From Lachnospiraceae bacterium (lineage in GTDB: Bacteria > Bacillota > Clostridia > Lachnospirales > Lachnospiraceae): a stretch of DNA of 61,318 bases. The DNA lies in NCBI GenBank assembly GCA_017619295.1, contig JAFZSQ010000070.1, positions 1 to 61,318 of the forward strand. Direction: 5' to 3'. Position numbers and translations under genes: made by a program. The notes under the pieces were generated by a model. The model was not told where the DNA came from. It worked only from the letters and a program-made list of their open reading frames with translations, and did no database searches. Shown here piece by piece: positions 8,638 to 17,346 of the stretch. The first letter of the stretch is position 1. The number at the start of each line of letters is the position of its first letter.

Positions 8638-8707
8638 TCGCATTCTCCTCTCTTCAGTTTTCAAGGTACGGGTTACAAAGATTATATCGGTTCATAACCC
8701 GAATGAC

Positions 8708-9586
8708 TTAACCCTCAGGATCCATAATTTTAGTAATTTTTGCAGCTGTTTCTTTATTCATTACGCCAAGGATTTTACCCCTGTCGTCGGCGTTCATAAG
8801 ACCCAGGATTTTGGCCACAAGTTCAAGGTTGTTGGTCATCTTCTCGAATATCTCCGCAGCCTGTTTGGGCTTCATTTCCGAGTATGCCTTTGCATAGTCC
8901 TGAAGTTCCTCGTCCACCTGTTTCTTGATAACAGCCTGTTTATACAAAGTCTCTGCGGTTGTGGGGTCAATTGACTCAAAGTACTTGATGTACTCTTCGG
9001 GTCCGGGGCCCTTCTCCGCATATACTACTTCTTCATAGAACTCATTCTTGATTCTCTGGAATTCAACCTGCATGTCCTCGAATTCCTGGAGTCTCAATAC
9101 TTCAGCCTTAAGCTCTGCTATCTCCGCAGCCTGTAACTCTTCCGTTAATCTGGAATCTTCAAGCTGTGACTCCAGAGTCTTTGAGTACTCAACGGCATCA
9201 CGAAGGGATGTATAACCCTCGTAACTGCTTTCATAGCTTGTCTCCATGACAGAATCAGAAGGGAGAATCTTGTTTACAACCGGAACGTCCTTAAGGATAG
9301 GGGATAAGATTCCTGAACCGAATCCGCCCACATCCAGCTTTACAAGAAGGCATAGAATCGCAAGCCAGATGACAACAATAACGATGGTTACAAGGAAAAC
9401 GGATACACTGCCGCCCTCTTCGTCTTCTTCGTCAAGTTTAGCCTGTCTCTTGGCAATTTCCTTTGCCCTTTTCTTGGCTTCCTTCTTCTGTTTGGCCTGC
9501 TCGTCTTTGAGCTTCTTCTTCTCGTCCGCTATGGACTTCTTTTCGGCCTTTATTTCTTCTTCGTTCATGAATTCCTGATCTGCCAT
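8708..9586 (-). CDS. ylxF: Flagellar YlxF/MotE-like protein with MgtE-N-type C-terminus
   Basis: The 292-residue protein has a very charged N-terminal helix (residues 1-50, repeated Glu/Lys), one membrane segment near residues 60-85, a coiled coil (about 125-180), and a C-terminal helical domain. That last domain (about 230-290) contains AAEIFEKMTNNLELVAKILG and resembles the MgtE intracellular N-domain. This architecture and its place between fliJ and fliK match B. subtilis YlxF and the alphaproteobacterial MotE group, which is linked to stator function or MotB folding. Function here is inferred. Confidence 0.8.
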   Translation of the reverse strand: MADQEFMNEEEIKAEKKSIADEKKKLKDEQAKQKKEAKKRAKEIAKRQAKLDEEDEEGGSVSVFLVTIVIVVIWLAILCLLVKLDVGGFGSGILSPILKDVPVVNKILPSDSVMETSYESSYEGYTSLRDAVEYSKTLESQLEDSRLTEELQAAEIAELKAEVLRLQEFEDMQVEFQRIKNEFYEEVVYAEKGPGPEEYIKYFESIDPTTAETLYKQAVIKKQVDEELQDYAKAYSEMKPKQAAEIFEKMTNNLELVAKILGLMNADDRGKILGVMNKETAAKITKIMDPEG

Positions 9587-9588
9587 GT

Positions 9589-10032
9589 TTAATCACCCTG
9601 TGAATACATATAACTTGTAAGTTGGTCTATCTCTTTCATTTCAGCCCTGTTTTCTTCCTTGAGGAACTCTTCAAAAGCCTTCTGCCTCAAGGTCTCCTGG
9701 GCCTTTCTCTCAACCATGCACTGCTTTAATTTCTCCGTGGCTCTCTCCACCCCTTCCTCAGCAAGTCTTACCTGCAGAATCTGAGCTTCGATAAAATCAT
9801 CTATAATCTTTATTGCTGCCTGGTTTTCTTTTATCTCTTTGACACTTAAGCCGCCTGTAAGGCTTTCTCTGGTACTGTTTATGTACTCATGTTTTCGCAC
9901 CCGAAGGTCATTAAGCTTGGCCTCTTCGTTGTTCAAGGCCTGCTGAGCAAGGCCAAGTTCCTGCTTGGCCTGAGTCTCAAGCTTAAGTTTGATATTCAGG
10001 ATACTTTGCATCCTGTAGCGAAATCGTGCCAT
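9589..10032 (-). CDS. fliJ: Flagellar export chaperone FliJ
   Basis: FliJ is a coiled-coil export component that binds the FliI ATPase and FlhA and acts as a general chaperone. The 147-residue protein is almost entirely helical and coiled-coil, and begins MARFRYRMQSILNIKLKLE, the usual FliJ start. The gene lies 3 bp after fliI, and AGAGGGA precedes the ATG. Sequence conservation is low in this family, so gene order contributes to the call. Confidence 0.88.
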   Translation of the reverse strand: MARFRYRMQSILNIKLKLETQAKQELGLAQQALNNEEAKLNDLRVRKHEYINSTRESLTGGLSVKEIKENQAAIKIIDDFIEAQILQVRLAEEGVERATEKLKQCMVERKAQETLRQKAFEEFLKEENRAEMKEIDQLTSYMYSQGD

Positions 10033-10035
10033 TTA

Positions 10036-11409
10036 CTATCCCTCTTCGTCCGGAATGTCTGCAACGTTCGGAATGTCTTCTATGTTCGGAGTATCGTTCA
10101 AAAGATTAATAAGCATACGCCTTGTATCTTCGAAGTCATACTTCTCGTCAGTCTCCTGCATCAAGAACTCATTGATGGCGTCAATCTTGCTGATGGCAAA
10201 ATCGATGGAGGGGTTGGACCCTGGCCTGTAAGCTCCGATGTTTATCAAATCTTCCGCCTCGTTATAGGTGGCCAATGCATTCTTTAATTTGCCCGCCGCC
10301 TGCTTGTGATCCCTGTCCGCAATCTGGGACATACATCTGGAAATACTCTGCAGAACGTCAATTGCCGGGTAGTGGTTCTTGTGGGCCAATCTACGGTCCA
10401 GCATTATATGACCGTCCAGAATACTTCTTGCGGTATCTGTGATAGGCTCGTTAAAATCGTCTCCATCTACAAGAACCGTATAAAGCCCCGTAATGGAACC
10501 CTGTTCGATACAGCCCGCTCTCTCAAGGAGTTTCGGCATCTGTGCGTAAACGCTGGGTGGATACCCTCTTGTTACGGGAGGTTCTCCCGATGCAAGGCCT
10601 ATCTCTCTTTGCGCCATGGAGAAACGGGTTAAGGAGTCCATCATAAGAAGCACATCCTTTCCCTTGTCCCTGAAATACTCAGCTATGGCCGTGGCAGTCT
10701 GGGCCGCTTTATGTCTTTCCAAAGCGGGACGGTCTGAGGTCGCAACCACAACCACGGACCTTGCCATACCATCTTCTCCAAGGTCTCTTTCTATGAATTC
10801 TCTGACCTCTCTGCCTCGCTCTCCTATAAGAGCAATAACATTGATATCAGCCTTTGTGTTTCTCGCGAACATACCCATAAGGGTGGACTTTCCTACACCT
10901 GATCCGGCAAAAATGCCTATTCTCTGCCCTTTGCCTATGGTGATGAGACCGTCAACGGCTTTTACCCCAAGGGGCAAAACCTCATCGATAATCTTTCTCT
11001 TCATGGGGTCCGGAGGAAGGCTTTCAACGCTGTAGGGAGTGCCGCCTTCAAAGGTTCCTCCTTCTATAGGCTCTCCAAGTCCGTTAAGAACCTGCCCTAA
11101 CATCTCGTCGCTTACGTTAACCTTAAGGACATCTCCTGTGTTAACCACAATACTTCCGGCACCTACACCTTCCGTAAGATCAAAGGGCATAAGGAGTGTC
11201 TTCCTGTCTCTGAAGCCAACCACTTCAGCACGAATAGGCTTAGCCCCTTCCTCCTCCGGATAAATCTCACAGATATCTCCCATTTTGGAATCTGGGCCGG
11301 CGGACTCGATGGTTAAGCCGATAACGTTGACCACTTTGCCTTTCTTTACATAAAAGCTCTGGTTCAACAGCCTCTTATACTTTTGAATTTGGATCTCGGG
11401 TGCGTTCAA
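10036..11409 (-). CDS. fliI: Flagellum-specific export ATPase FliI
   Basis: FliI is the hexameric ATPase of the flagellar type III export apparatus, related to F1 beta. It has the Walker A motif GIFAGSGVGKST, the family signature GYPPSVYAQMPKLLERAG, and a Walker B-type DVLLMMDSLTRF. The length of 457 aa is standard. It starts with TTG at 11409, behind GGGGAGA at good spacing, and no better ATG is present. It sits between fliH and fliJ. Confidence 0.97.
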   Translation of the reverse strand: MNAPEIQIQKYKRLLNQSFYVKKGKVVNVIGLTIESAGPDSKMGDICEIYPEEEGAKPIRAEVVGFRDRKTLLMPFDLTEGVGAGSIVVNTGDVLKVNVSDEMLGQVLNGLGEPIEGGTFEGGTPYSVESLPPDPMKRKIIDEVLPLGVKAVDGLITIGKGQRIGIFAGSGVGKSTLMGMFARNTKADINVIALIGERGREVREFIERDLGEDGMARSVVVVATSDRPALERHKAAQTATAIAEYFRDKGKDVLLMMDSLTRFSMAQREIGLASGEPPVTRGYPPSVYAQMPKLLERAGCIEQGSITGLYTVLVDGDDFNEPITDTARSILDGHIMLDRRLAHKNHYPAIDVLQSISRCMSQIADRDHKQAAGKLKNALATYNEAEDLINIGAYRPGSNPSIDFAISKIDAINEFLMQETDEKYDFEDTRRMLINLLNDTPNIEDIPNVADIPDEEG

Positions 11410-11427
11410 ATCGTTTCTCCCCGAAGC

Positions 11428-12300
11428 TTATTCCTTCTCGTAGGATAAAATCTTAAGCTTCTTGGATAATTCCGTAAGATGCGTATCCAATCCGCAATCG
11501 TAAATTCCGCTTTCTGTTTCGATAAGACACTGTCCCTTTGCAAGGGAAGCATCCTCAACAAACTCAAGTGAAGCGTTACCTACAACCGAATCGGTTTGAA
11601 TAAGCTTCTTTTGCATACTGATGTATGCGTAATCCTCTTTGGCCACATGGATTAAATAGTTCTTACTTGCTTCTATGTGGTTTAAGGAATTGATAACAAG
11701 ATATGACACAATGTCCTTGTAGGAGGACATGTCAACATTGAAAATATATTTATAGATCTCATTGATAGTCTCAACTAAATCAGGCTCAAGGCGCGCTACA
11801 AGCTCCTCGTACTCGGAAGCCATACGCATACGTTCCTCGGACAATTCTCTTCTTTCTCTGTCCAGGCGCTGCATGCCTTCCTTGTTACCCTGATCGTATC
11901 CGGCATCGTAACCCTTCTTACGACCGTCCTCGATGGCTCTTTCTCTCTCCTGCTCGATTTCGGCCCGGGCCTCTTCCTTCATTCTGGCGATTTCTTCTTC
12001 GGCCTCAGCCACCAGTTCTCTGGGATCCGGTCCCTCATAAACGGGTGCACTAAACTGGGAGGCATCGAATTCCTCCACAGGAATATCGGTCTCTCCCTCT
12101 TCTCTCGGAAGCCCCTCTTCATTTTCCACCACATCGATCTGCCTTGCGGCAAGACCTGCCTGAAAGCCACCGGGTGCATTCTGAGGATGGGTCTCTCTGT
12201 AAACCTGAAGCTTCTGGGCTATGATTTCGTTACTGTCAATCATAACCTTGTCTTCGTTTGGCACTACGGTGTTGAAATTTTTAACAAGGTTATACGACAA
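11428..12300 (-). CDS. fliH: Flagellar assembly protein FliH
   Basis: FliH binds FliI and regulates its ATPase and its delivery to the export gate. The protein has an acidic N-terminal half and a long charged helix with Gly-spaced repeats (KKGYDAGYDQGNKEGMQRL, about residues 140-160). Its C-terminal domain is V-ATPase subunit E-like. The reading frame opens at a GTG at 12309, but that codon overlaps the ribosome site GGAGGTGACG. The TTG at 12300, eight bases further on, is the likelier start (290 aa). It overlaps the end of fliG by 11 bp, suggesting coupling. Confidence 0.88.
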   Translation of the reverse strand: MSYNLVKNFNTVVPNEDKVMIDSNEIIAQKLQVYRETHPQNAPGGFQAGLAARQIDVVENEEGLPREEGETDIPVEEFDASQFSAPVYEGPDPRELVAEAEEEIARMKEEARAEIEQERERAIEDGRKKGYDAGYDQGNKEGMQRLDRERRELSEERMRMASEYEELVARLEPDLVETINEIYKYIFNVDMSSYKDIVSYLVINSLNHIEASKNYLIHVAKEDYAYISMQKKLIQTDSVVGNASLEFVEDASLAKGQCLIETESGIYDCGLDTHLTELSKKLKILSYEKE

Positions 12301-13306
12301 TCTCGTCACCTCCGCCTCTGGAGATTACAATCTCTGCGGAATCCTCGAGCTTACGTATGATATTTACGATCTTCTGCTGAGCTTCCTCAACATCCTTCAT
12401 ACGTACAGGTCCCATGAATTCCATATCCTCTTTGATCATAACTGCGAGACGCTTTGAAAGGTTATTGAATATTGCTGTCTGTACCTGCTCATTCGCACCC
12501 TTAAGGGCAATAGCAAGGTCAGAGTTGTCAACATCTCTAAGCACACGCTGGATAGCTCTGTCGTCCAGAAGAAGGATATCCTCGAATACGAACATCTTCT
12601 TTCTGATTTCGTCTGCAAGCTCGGGCTCTTCGATTTCCAGAGTCTCCATGATATGTTTCTCTGTTCCACGGTCTACGGTGTTCAAGATATCTACAACCGC
12701 ATCTACACCACCGATAATGGTGTAATCCTGGTTTACGAGGGATGCAAGCTTGCTCTCCAGCACTTTCTCCACCTCTTTGATGACATCGGGACTTGTACGG
12801 TCCATTAATGCGATTCTCTTAGCAACATCGGCCTGTCTGTCAGGTGCAAGTGCAGATACAATCATCGCAGCCTGCTGAGGAGACAGGTATGACAAAATAA
12901 GGGCGATTGTCTGAGGATGCTCGTCCTGAATAAAGTTTAGAAGCTGGGTAGCGTCTGCTTTACGGATAAACTCAAAGGGCTTAACCTGTAAGCTCGCAGT
13001 AAGTTTGCCGATAACTTCCACAGCCTTGTCGCCACCGAGGGCGTGCTCCAAAAGTTCCTTTGCGTATCCGATACCACCTTCGGCGATGTACTGCTGAGCA
13101 AGACATACTTCGTAGAACTCGTTGATTACCTGCTCCTTAACCTGAGGTGTTACGCTTCTTGTATTCGCAATTTCCAGCGTTAATTCTTCAATTTCTTCTT
13201 CCTTGAGATGTTTAAATATACCGGCGCTTCGTTCGGGGCCTAATGAAATCAATAGGATTGCCGCTTTCTGCAGGCCTGTTATTTTCTCTTCCGCATTTCT
13301 CGGCAT
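12290..13306 (-). CDS. fliG: Flagellar motor switch protein FliG
   Basis: FliG is the rotor protein contacted by MotA and it sets rotation direction. All three domains are visible: an N-terminal FliF-binding part (GLQKAAILLISLGPERSAGI), a middle domain with the EHPQ motif (DEHPQTIALILSYLSPQQAA), and a C-terminal torque domain with the charged helix FVFEDILLLDDRAIQRVLRD. The length of 338 aa is normal. It lies 6 bp after fliF and overlaps fliH. Confidence 0.98.
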   Translation of the reverse strand: MPRNAEEKITGLQKAAILLISLGPERSAGIFKHLKEEEIEELTLEIANTRSVTPQVKEQVINEFYEVCLAQQYIAEGGIGYAKELLEHALGGDKAVEVIGKLTASLQVKPFEFIRKADATQLLNFIQDEHPQTIALILSYLSPQQAAMIVSALAPDRQADVAKRIALMDRTSPDVIKEVEKVLESKLASLVNQDYTIIGGVDAVVDILNTVDRGTEKHIMETLEIEEPELADEIRKKMFVFEDILLLDDRAIQRVLRDVDNSDLAIALKGANEQVQTAIFNNLSKRLAVMIKEDMEFMGPVRMKDVEEAQQKIVNIIRKLEDSAEIVISRGGGDEIVV

Positions 13307-13312
13307 TACAGG

Positions 13313-14911
13313 TTACCCCCATTCCTCGTTCAGCCAGTTTCTTAAGAGGTTGGCTGCAGCCTCGGGATTCTCGTCCACGAATTTCTCGATCATCTTTCTG
13401 GTCTCGGACTTGGTCTCTACCTCAATATCCGAAACATCGATCTCGGGTGCGGACTGAAGCAGATCTTCCACTGAAAGTTCCTCTGTTTCCTGAGGAGCCT
13501 CTTTGGTAGCCATACTTCTGAATACCACGAATCCCAACAGTCCAAGGATAAGAACGATGAGGATGATTGAAAGGATATCTCCTGCAGACATTCCTGTAGA
13601 TTCTTTGTCCATGAACTCGTTTATCTGATAAGCCATGATGGTGATACTTTCTTTGGGCATTCCGGTAGCGGTTGCAACCGCATTGTAGAATTCATCATCC
13701 ACCGTAAGCTTTATAGCCTCTGAATTGGCAGCCTTGTACTCATCCCAGGTGATTCCGTCAAGAAGTCCCTGATTCTCGGCATCAGCCTCATTGATTACAT
13801 TGTAGTTGATAGCTGTAATCGTAGCTGAGGAATTTGCATAATTGATGGTGCCCGCAGGAATCTCCGATGTGGTGGTATATGAGTTGGGAAGATACTTACG
13901 ATACTCCTCGGATTCCGTTGCGGATTCGTTGGAAACATCGCTGTACTCATAAGCCGTTGTATCATCGTTTGATGTGGTTCCGGGGATGCCTCCGTTGCTT
14001 CCTGTAGACTCTGAGTTGTAGATAGTCTCTTCGCTTATCATACCCTCAGTTCTTCCGGTGGGAGCATCGTAGGTCTGAGTCTGCTTTGTTGTCGATGAAA
14101 AATCAATATCAAGACTGCATGCAACTTCTACGGAGTTGAACTGTCCCGTTCCCAGAAGCACACGCTTAACGGAATTAATAACCTCGCCCTCCTGCTGCTG
14201 ACGGGCATTAAGCTGTGAGGACGCAATTCCGCCCACGCTTATCTCGTTGTCGCCTGAGAACCAGAGTTTTCCGTTTGAGTCAATAATTGTAATGTGATTG
14301 GTGGTTGTATTGCCGAGAGATGTTGCTGCAAATCTGGCAATATAAGAAGCCATTTCCTCTGTGAAATCGCCGTTAAGCTTTAAGAAAATGGCACAGCTTG
14401 ACTCCTGAGAAGATGCTATAAGTGTGCCATCCTGCTCAGGAATTGAGAGTTCGACTTTGGCGCTCTCCACCGCATCCATTATCTCAATGGTGGATGAGAG
14501 CTCGTCCTGTTTATATTTAACGTATTTCTTCTGCTTGTCTGATTCGGTAGTGGAAAGGCCGCCACTTACAACGTCATCGATGGTCATTCCCTGGGTGGGA
14601 ACACCTGCGGCGCCAAGTGCCAGTCTCGCCTTGGAGTAATCTTCCTCAAGAACGCTTATGATAAGTCCGTCCTTGCTAGTCTGATATGTAATATCCTGAC
14701 CTTCTAAAAGATCTATTATTTTAGATGCGGAAGCAGTATCGTCGCAAACCATCAACTGTGTGTAGACCGGTTGTGACAACACCATAACAAGAATAGCGAA
14801 CGCCAAAATAACAATGGCGGCTACCCCCACGATTATGGTCTTTTGCTTGGAGGTAAACTTATTCCACCAATCAACGACCTTCTGCCAAAGCTCCTTCAGT
14901 TTTTCGACCAT
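13313..14911 (-). CDS. fliF: Flagellar MS-ring protein FliF
   Basis: FliF forms the MS ring, the foundation of the basal body. Membrane segments occur near residues 24-46 and 447-468. Between them lie the ring-building motifs, including SIPEQDGTLIASSQESSCA and the linker rich in Thr/Ser/Asn (about 290-345). The C-terminal tail that binds FliG ends AAANLLRNWLNEEWG. The length is 532 aa, and AGGAG precedes the ATG. It follows fliE by about 30 bp. Confidence 0.97.
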   Translation of the reverse strand: MVEKLKELWQKVVDWWNKFTSKQKTIIVGVAAIVILAFAILVMVLSQPVYTQLMVCDDTASASKIIDLLEGQDITYQTSKDGLIISVLEEDYSKARLALGAAGVPTQGMTIDDVVSGGLSTTESDKQKKYVKYKQDELSSTIEIMDAVESAKVELSIPEQDGTLIASSQESSCAIFLKLNGDFTEEMASYIARFAATSLGNTTTNHITIIDSNGKLWFSGDNEISVGGIASSQLNARQQQEGEVINSVKRVLLGTGQFNSVEVACSLDIDFSSTTKQTQTYDAPTGRTEGMISEETIYNSESTGSNGGIPGTTSNDDTTAYEYSDVSNESATESEEYRKYLPNSYTTTSEIPAGTINYANSSATITAINYNVINEADAENQGLLDGITWDEYKAANSEAIKLTVDDEFYNAVATATGMPKESITIMAYQINEFMDKESTGMSAGDILSIILIVLILGLLGFVVFRSMATKEAPQETEELSVEDLLQSAPEIDVSDIEVETKSETRKMIEKFVDENPEAAANLLRNWLNEEWG

Positions 14912-14942
14912 GGTTAATTCTCCTTACTGCTTCCTTGCGTAA

Positions 14943-15257
14943 CTAAATCTGAAGATTCATTATCTCCCTGTATGCCTCTACAAATTTATCCCTCACGGCA
15001 ACGGTGTACTGTAAAGCTGTAGATGCCTTCTGTAGAGCGATTGCCAAATCGAGAGTACTCTCACTCTCTCCCAGGGCAAACTTTACTTTCTCATTCTCTG
15101 CGCTGGATAAATAGACGTTGGTCTCTTTAATGTTATCAATGGCTGCCCCAAGAATGGAATCAAAGAGGTTTCCCTCCACCTTCTTGGTGGTATCCTCGCC
15201 TGAATTAACAACAGCAACCGGAGATACTACTCCGGAAATAGGTGAAATGTGATTCAT
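14943..15257 (-). CDS. fliE: Flagellar hook-basal body protein FliE
   Basis: FliE is the first rod protein and connects the MS ring to the rod. The 104-residue sequence ends with the conserved segment ALQKASTALQYTVAVRDKFV followed by EAYREIMNLQI, diagnostic for the family. Its ATG shares a base with the flgC stop codon (TAATG), so the two are translationally coupled. Confidence 0.95.
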   Translation of the reverse strand: MNHISPISGVVSPVAVVNSGEDTTKKVEGNLFDSILGAAIDNIKETNVYLSSAENEKVKFALGESESTLDLAIALQKASTALQYTVAVRDKFVEAYREIMNLQI

Positions 15258-15700
15258 TATTCAGCAATCTCCAATCCTTTAAGTGCCATAGCTTTACTTG
15301 CGGTAAAAGCCGTCGAGTTCGCCTCATATGAACGAGTCGTATCAATAAGATCCGTCATTTCCTGAACGATGTTTACGTTGGGATACAATACATATCCGTT
15401 CTCGTCGGCATCGGGATGAGCGGGATCATAAACTTTGATGAAATCCTGCACGGTATCCTCATACACACCGTGAACCTTTACTCCCTTTCCGGAGTACTGG
15501 TCGATGGACTTGGATAAAATGTGCTTAAAGTTGGTCTTGGAATCCTTCTCCTCGAAGGTAACCATCTTACGTCTGTAAGGTGTACCGTCTTTGGTTCTGG
15601 TGGTTTCGGCATTTGCAACGTTCTCAGCAATGATATCCATACGATATCTCTGAGCCGTCATGCCGGAAGCATTGATGTTAAAAGATGAAAACATAGACAT
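15257..15700 (-). CDS. flgC: Flagellar basal-body rod protein FlgC
   Basis: FlgC is a proximal rod subunit. The N-terminus MSMFSSFNINASGMTAQRYR and NVANAETTRT, and the C-terminus IDTTRSYEANSTAFTASKAM, are the paired helical ends typical of rod proteins. The length is 147 aa. AAAGGAG precedes the ATG. It lies between flgB and fliE as in nearly all Firmicutes. Confidence 0.97.
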   Translation of the reverse strand: MSMFSSFNINASGMTAQRYRMDIIAENVANAETTRTKDGTPYRRKMVTFEEKDSKTNFKHILSKSIDQYSGKGVKVHGVYEDTVQDFIKVYDPAHPDADENGYVLYPNVNIVQEMTDLIDTTRSYEANSTAFTASKAMALKGLEIAE

Positions 15701-15716
15701 GAGCTAGTCTCCTTTC

Positions 15717-16127
15717 CTACTGCATTACTCTGCTAAGGTTATCAAACTCGTTGTTGATGCTGGCCATGATACCGTTATACTTGGTCTCGTTGGCTGCAAG
15801 GTATACGCCCTCTGTATCGGGGTCAACATTGTTGCCGTCAAGCCTGTAAGAATAACTTCTCATGTCAGTGAAAACCTTGGGTTTCAGAGAATTGAAGTTA
15901 AGGTTGGCAATCTGCTTGTCCAGATTGTTCCTGTTGTCGATGTTTTCGGTGTAGCGGCTGATTCGAAGGGCTTTCTTGAGCTCAGATTCGAAATCCACGT
16001 CCTGCCTCTTGTAACCGGGAGTATCCTGGTTGGCAATGTTGTTGGAAATAGCCTCATGTCTGGCCCATGCACCGTCCGCTGCCTTATCCAACAGGTTGAT
16101 GTAATTAAAAGCTCCGGATGAAAACAT
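15717..16127 (-). CDS. flgB: Flagellar basal-body rod protein FlgB
   Basis: FlgB is the first proximal rod subunit and the first gene of this operon. The motif AISNNIANQDTPGYKRQDVD is the family signature, and the C-terminus ends with the rod-type helix ASINNEFDNLSRVMQ. The length of 136 aa is usual. AAAGGAG is spaced well before the ATG. The promoter at 16168-16195 and the terminator of codY precede it. Confidence 0.96.
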   Translation of the reverse strand: MFSSGAFNYINLLDKAADGAWARHEAISNNIANQDTPGYKRQDVDFESELKKALRISRYTENIDNRNNLDKQIANLNFNSLKPKVFTDMRSYSYRLDGNNVDPDTEGVYLAANETKYNGIMASINNEFDNLSRVMQ

Positions 16128-16167
16128 AAACTTCTCCTTTTAGTCTTACATTAAACCTATCATATTC

Positions 16168-16195
16168 ATTATATGATATTTCAAAAAAAACACAA
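16168..16195 (-). promoter_or_regulatory. Putative sigma-A promoter of the flagellar operon
   Basis: Read leftward, TTGTGT (16190-16195) and TATAAT (16168-16173) are separated by 16 bases, about 40 bp before the flgB start. The region also holds poly-A/T tracts. No sigma-28-type element (TAAA-N15-GCCGATAA) was seen, so vegetative transcription of the operon is the simplest reading. Confidence 0.6.
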
Positions 16196-16283
16196 GATGT
16201 TTTTATCAACTCACAAAAAAAATCAATATCTTGGGGTTTGACCTTTTTTGCCACAAATGTGAGATGTATATAATATATCGGAT

Positions 16284-16319
16284 AAAAAAAGGACTTATTG
16301 AGTCTTACTCAATAAATCC
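16284..16319 (-). terminator. Rho-independent terminator of codY
   Basis: A 13-bp stem (16307-16319 pairing with 16291-16303, one G-U pair in the leftward RNA) with a 3-base loop is followed by seven T residues in the leftward transcript (16290-16284). It lies about 57 bp beyond the codY stop codon and isolates codY from the flagellar operon. Confidence 0.88.
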
Positions 16320-16376
16320 CTTTATCTTTTGGTTGCTGTCGATCTTCCTTACGACATCAAATTTTGAAATCTGATA

Positions 16377-17165
16377 CTACTTTTTGATGTTCTGTTTCTT
16401 AAGCTCTGCAATCTCATCAAAAACAACATCGTTAAGAACCTTAATGTAGGTTCCCTTCATACCTGAAGATCTTGATTCGATTACGCCTGCACTTTCGAAC
16501 TTGCGAAGCGCGTTAACAATAACTGAACGTGTGATTCCGACTCTGTCGGCAATCTTGGAGGCTACAAGGATGCCCTCCATTCCGTTTAACTCATCGAAGA
16601 TATGGGTGATTGCTTCCATCTCTGAGAAGGAAAGTGTATTGATAGCAGATTTAACCACGTCAACTTTTCTCTTCTCCTCGGCGCTTTCCTCGTTGACAGC
16701 TCTGAGCATTTCAAGTCCCACAACAGTGGTACCGTACTCAGAAAGAATAATGTCATCGATATCATACTGCTCGCCCTGCTTATAGATGAACAGAGTTCCG
16801 AGTCTTTCACCGGCAATCTCGATGGGGGTGATGATAGCCTGGTATGCGTTTATGCTGTCTCCCTCAAAACCAAGAGTCTCAAGGTTAACATTCTCCTTTG
16901 TGGAGAGAATAGCCAAAAGGCGCTCGTTAAGCATTCCGTCAACAAAGCCTCCGACCTGATCGTCAAGGAGCTGTGTGATGGTGGCAATCCCTTCAACTTC
17001 GCCGACACCGAGCACTTTACCCTTTTTGCTGATTACCAAAATGTTAGAGTTAAGAATTTCCCTCATAACACGGCAAATATCGTTGAAAACGACTTTGCTT
17101 GAATTGTTGTTGTGTAAAAGTTTCCCTATTTTTCTTGTCTTGTCAAGCAGCTGTACACTACTCAT
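16377..17165 (-). CDS. codY: GTP- and branched-chain amino acid-sensing repressor CodY
   Basis: CodY represses nutrient-scavenging, and in many Firmicutes motility or virulence, genes when GTP and branched-chain amino acids are plentiful. The N-terminal GAF domain begins SSVQLLDKTRKIGKLLH. The C-terminal winged-helix motif ADRVGITRSVIVNALRKFES is followed by the conserved GMKGTYIKVLND, which together are diagnostic. The length of 262 aa is normal. Its own promoter (17243-17271) and terminator flank it. It lies between topA and flgB, close to the B. subtilis order. Regulation of the neighbouring flagellar operon by CodY is possible, but no matching CodY box was found at flgB. Confidence 0.98.
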   Translation of the reverse strand: MSSVQLLDKTRKIGKLLHNNNSSKVVFNDICRVMREILNSNILVISKKGKVLGVGEVEGIATITQLLDDQVGGFVDGMLNERLLAILSTKENVNLETLGFEGDSINAYQAIITPIEIAGERLGTLFIYKQGEQYDIDDIILSEYGTTVVGLEMLRAVNEESAEEKRKVDVVKSAINTLSFSEMEAITHIFDELNGMEGILVASKIADRVGITRSVIVNALRKFESAGVIESRSSGMKGTYIKVLNDVVFDEIAELKKQNIKK

Positions 17166-17242
17166 ATCTCCGCCTCCTTATTACTTGTATGCGTATGCAT
17201 TCGGTAAAGGTATCCCCCATGAATCCATAACCGAGTATTGAC

Positions 17243-17271
17243 ATAGTAACACAAAATTAGTCTTGTTGCAA
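17243..17271 (-). promoter_or_regulatory. Putative sigma-A promoter of codY
   Basis: Leftward TTGCAA (17266-17271) and TACTAT (17243-17248) are separated by exactly 17 bases, about 75 bp before the codY start. The rest of the 17166-17346 gap is AT-rich and shows no gene. Confidence 0.6.
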
Positions 17272-17346
17272 CACATTTTGCTAAATTTTTAGACTATTTC
17301 TATTTTTTATTCAATTATACCAATACATTTTCTGTCTATTTGGTAA

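Noticed and set aside
16128-16376. Cyclic di-GMP riboswitch or sigma-28 promoter before flgB
   Set aside because: Neither the riboswitch core nor a TAAA-N15-GCCGATAA element is present.
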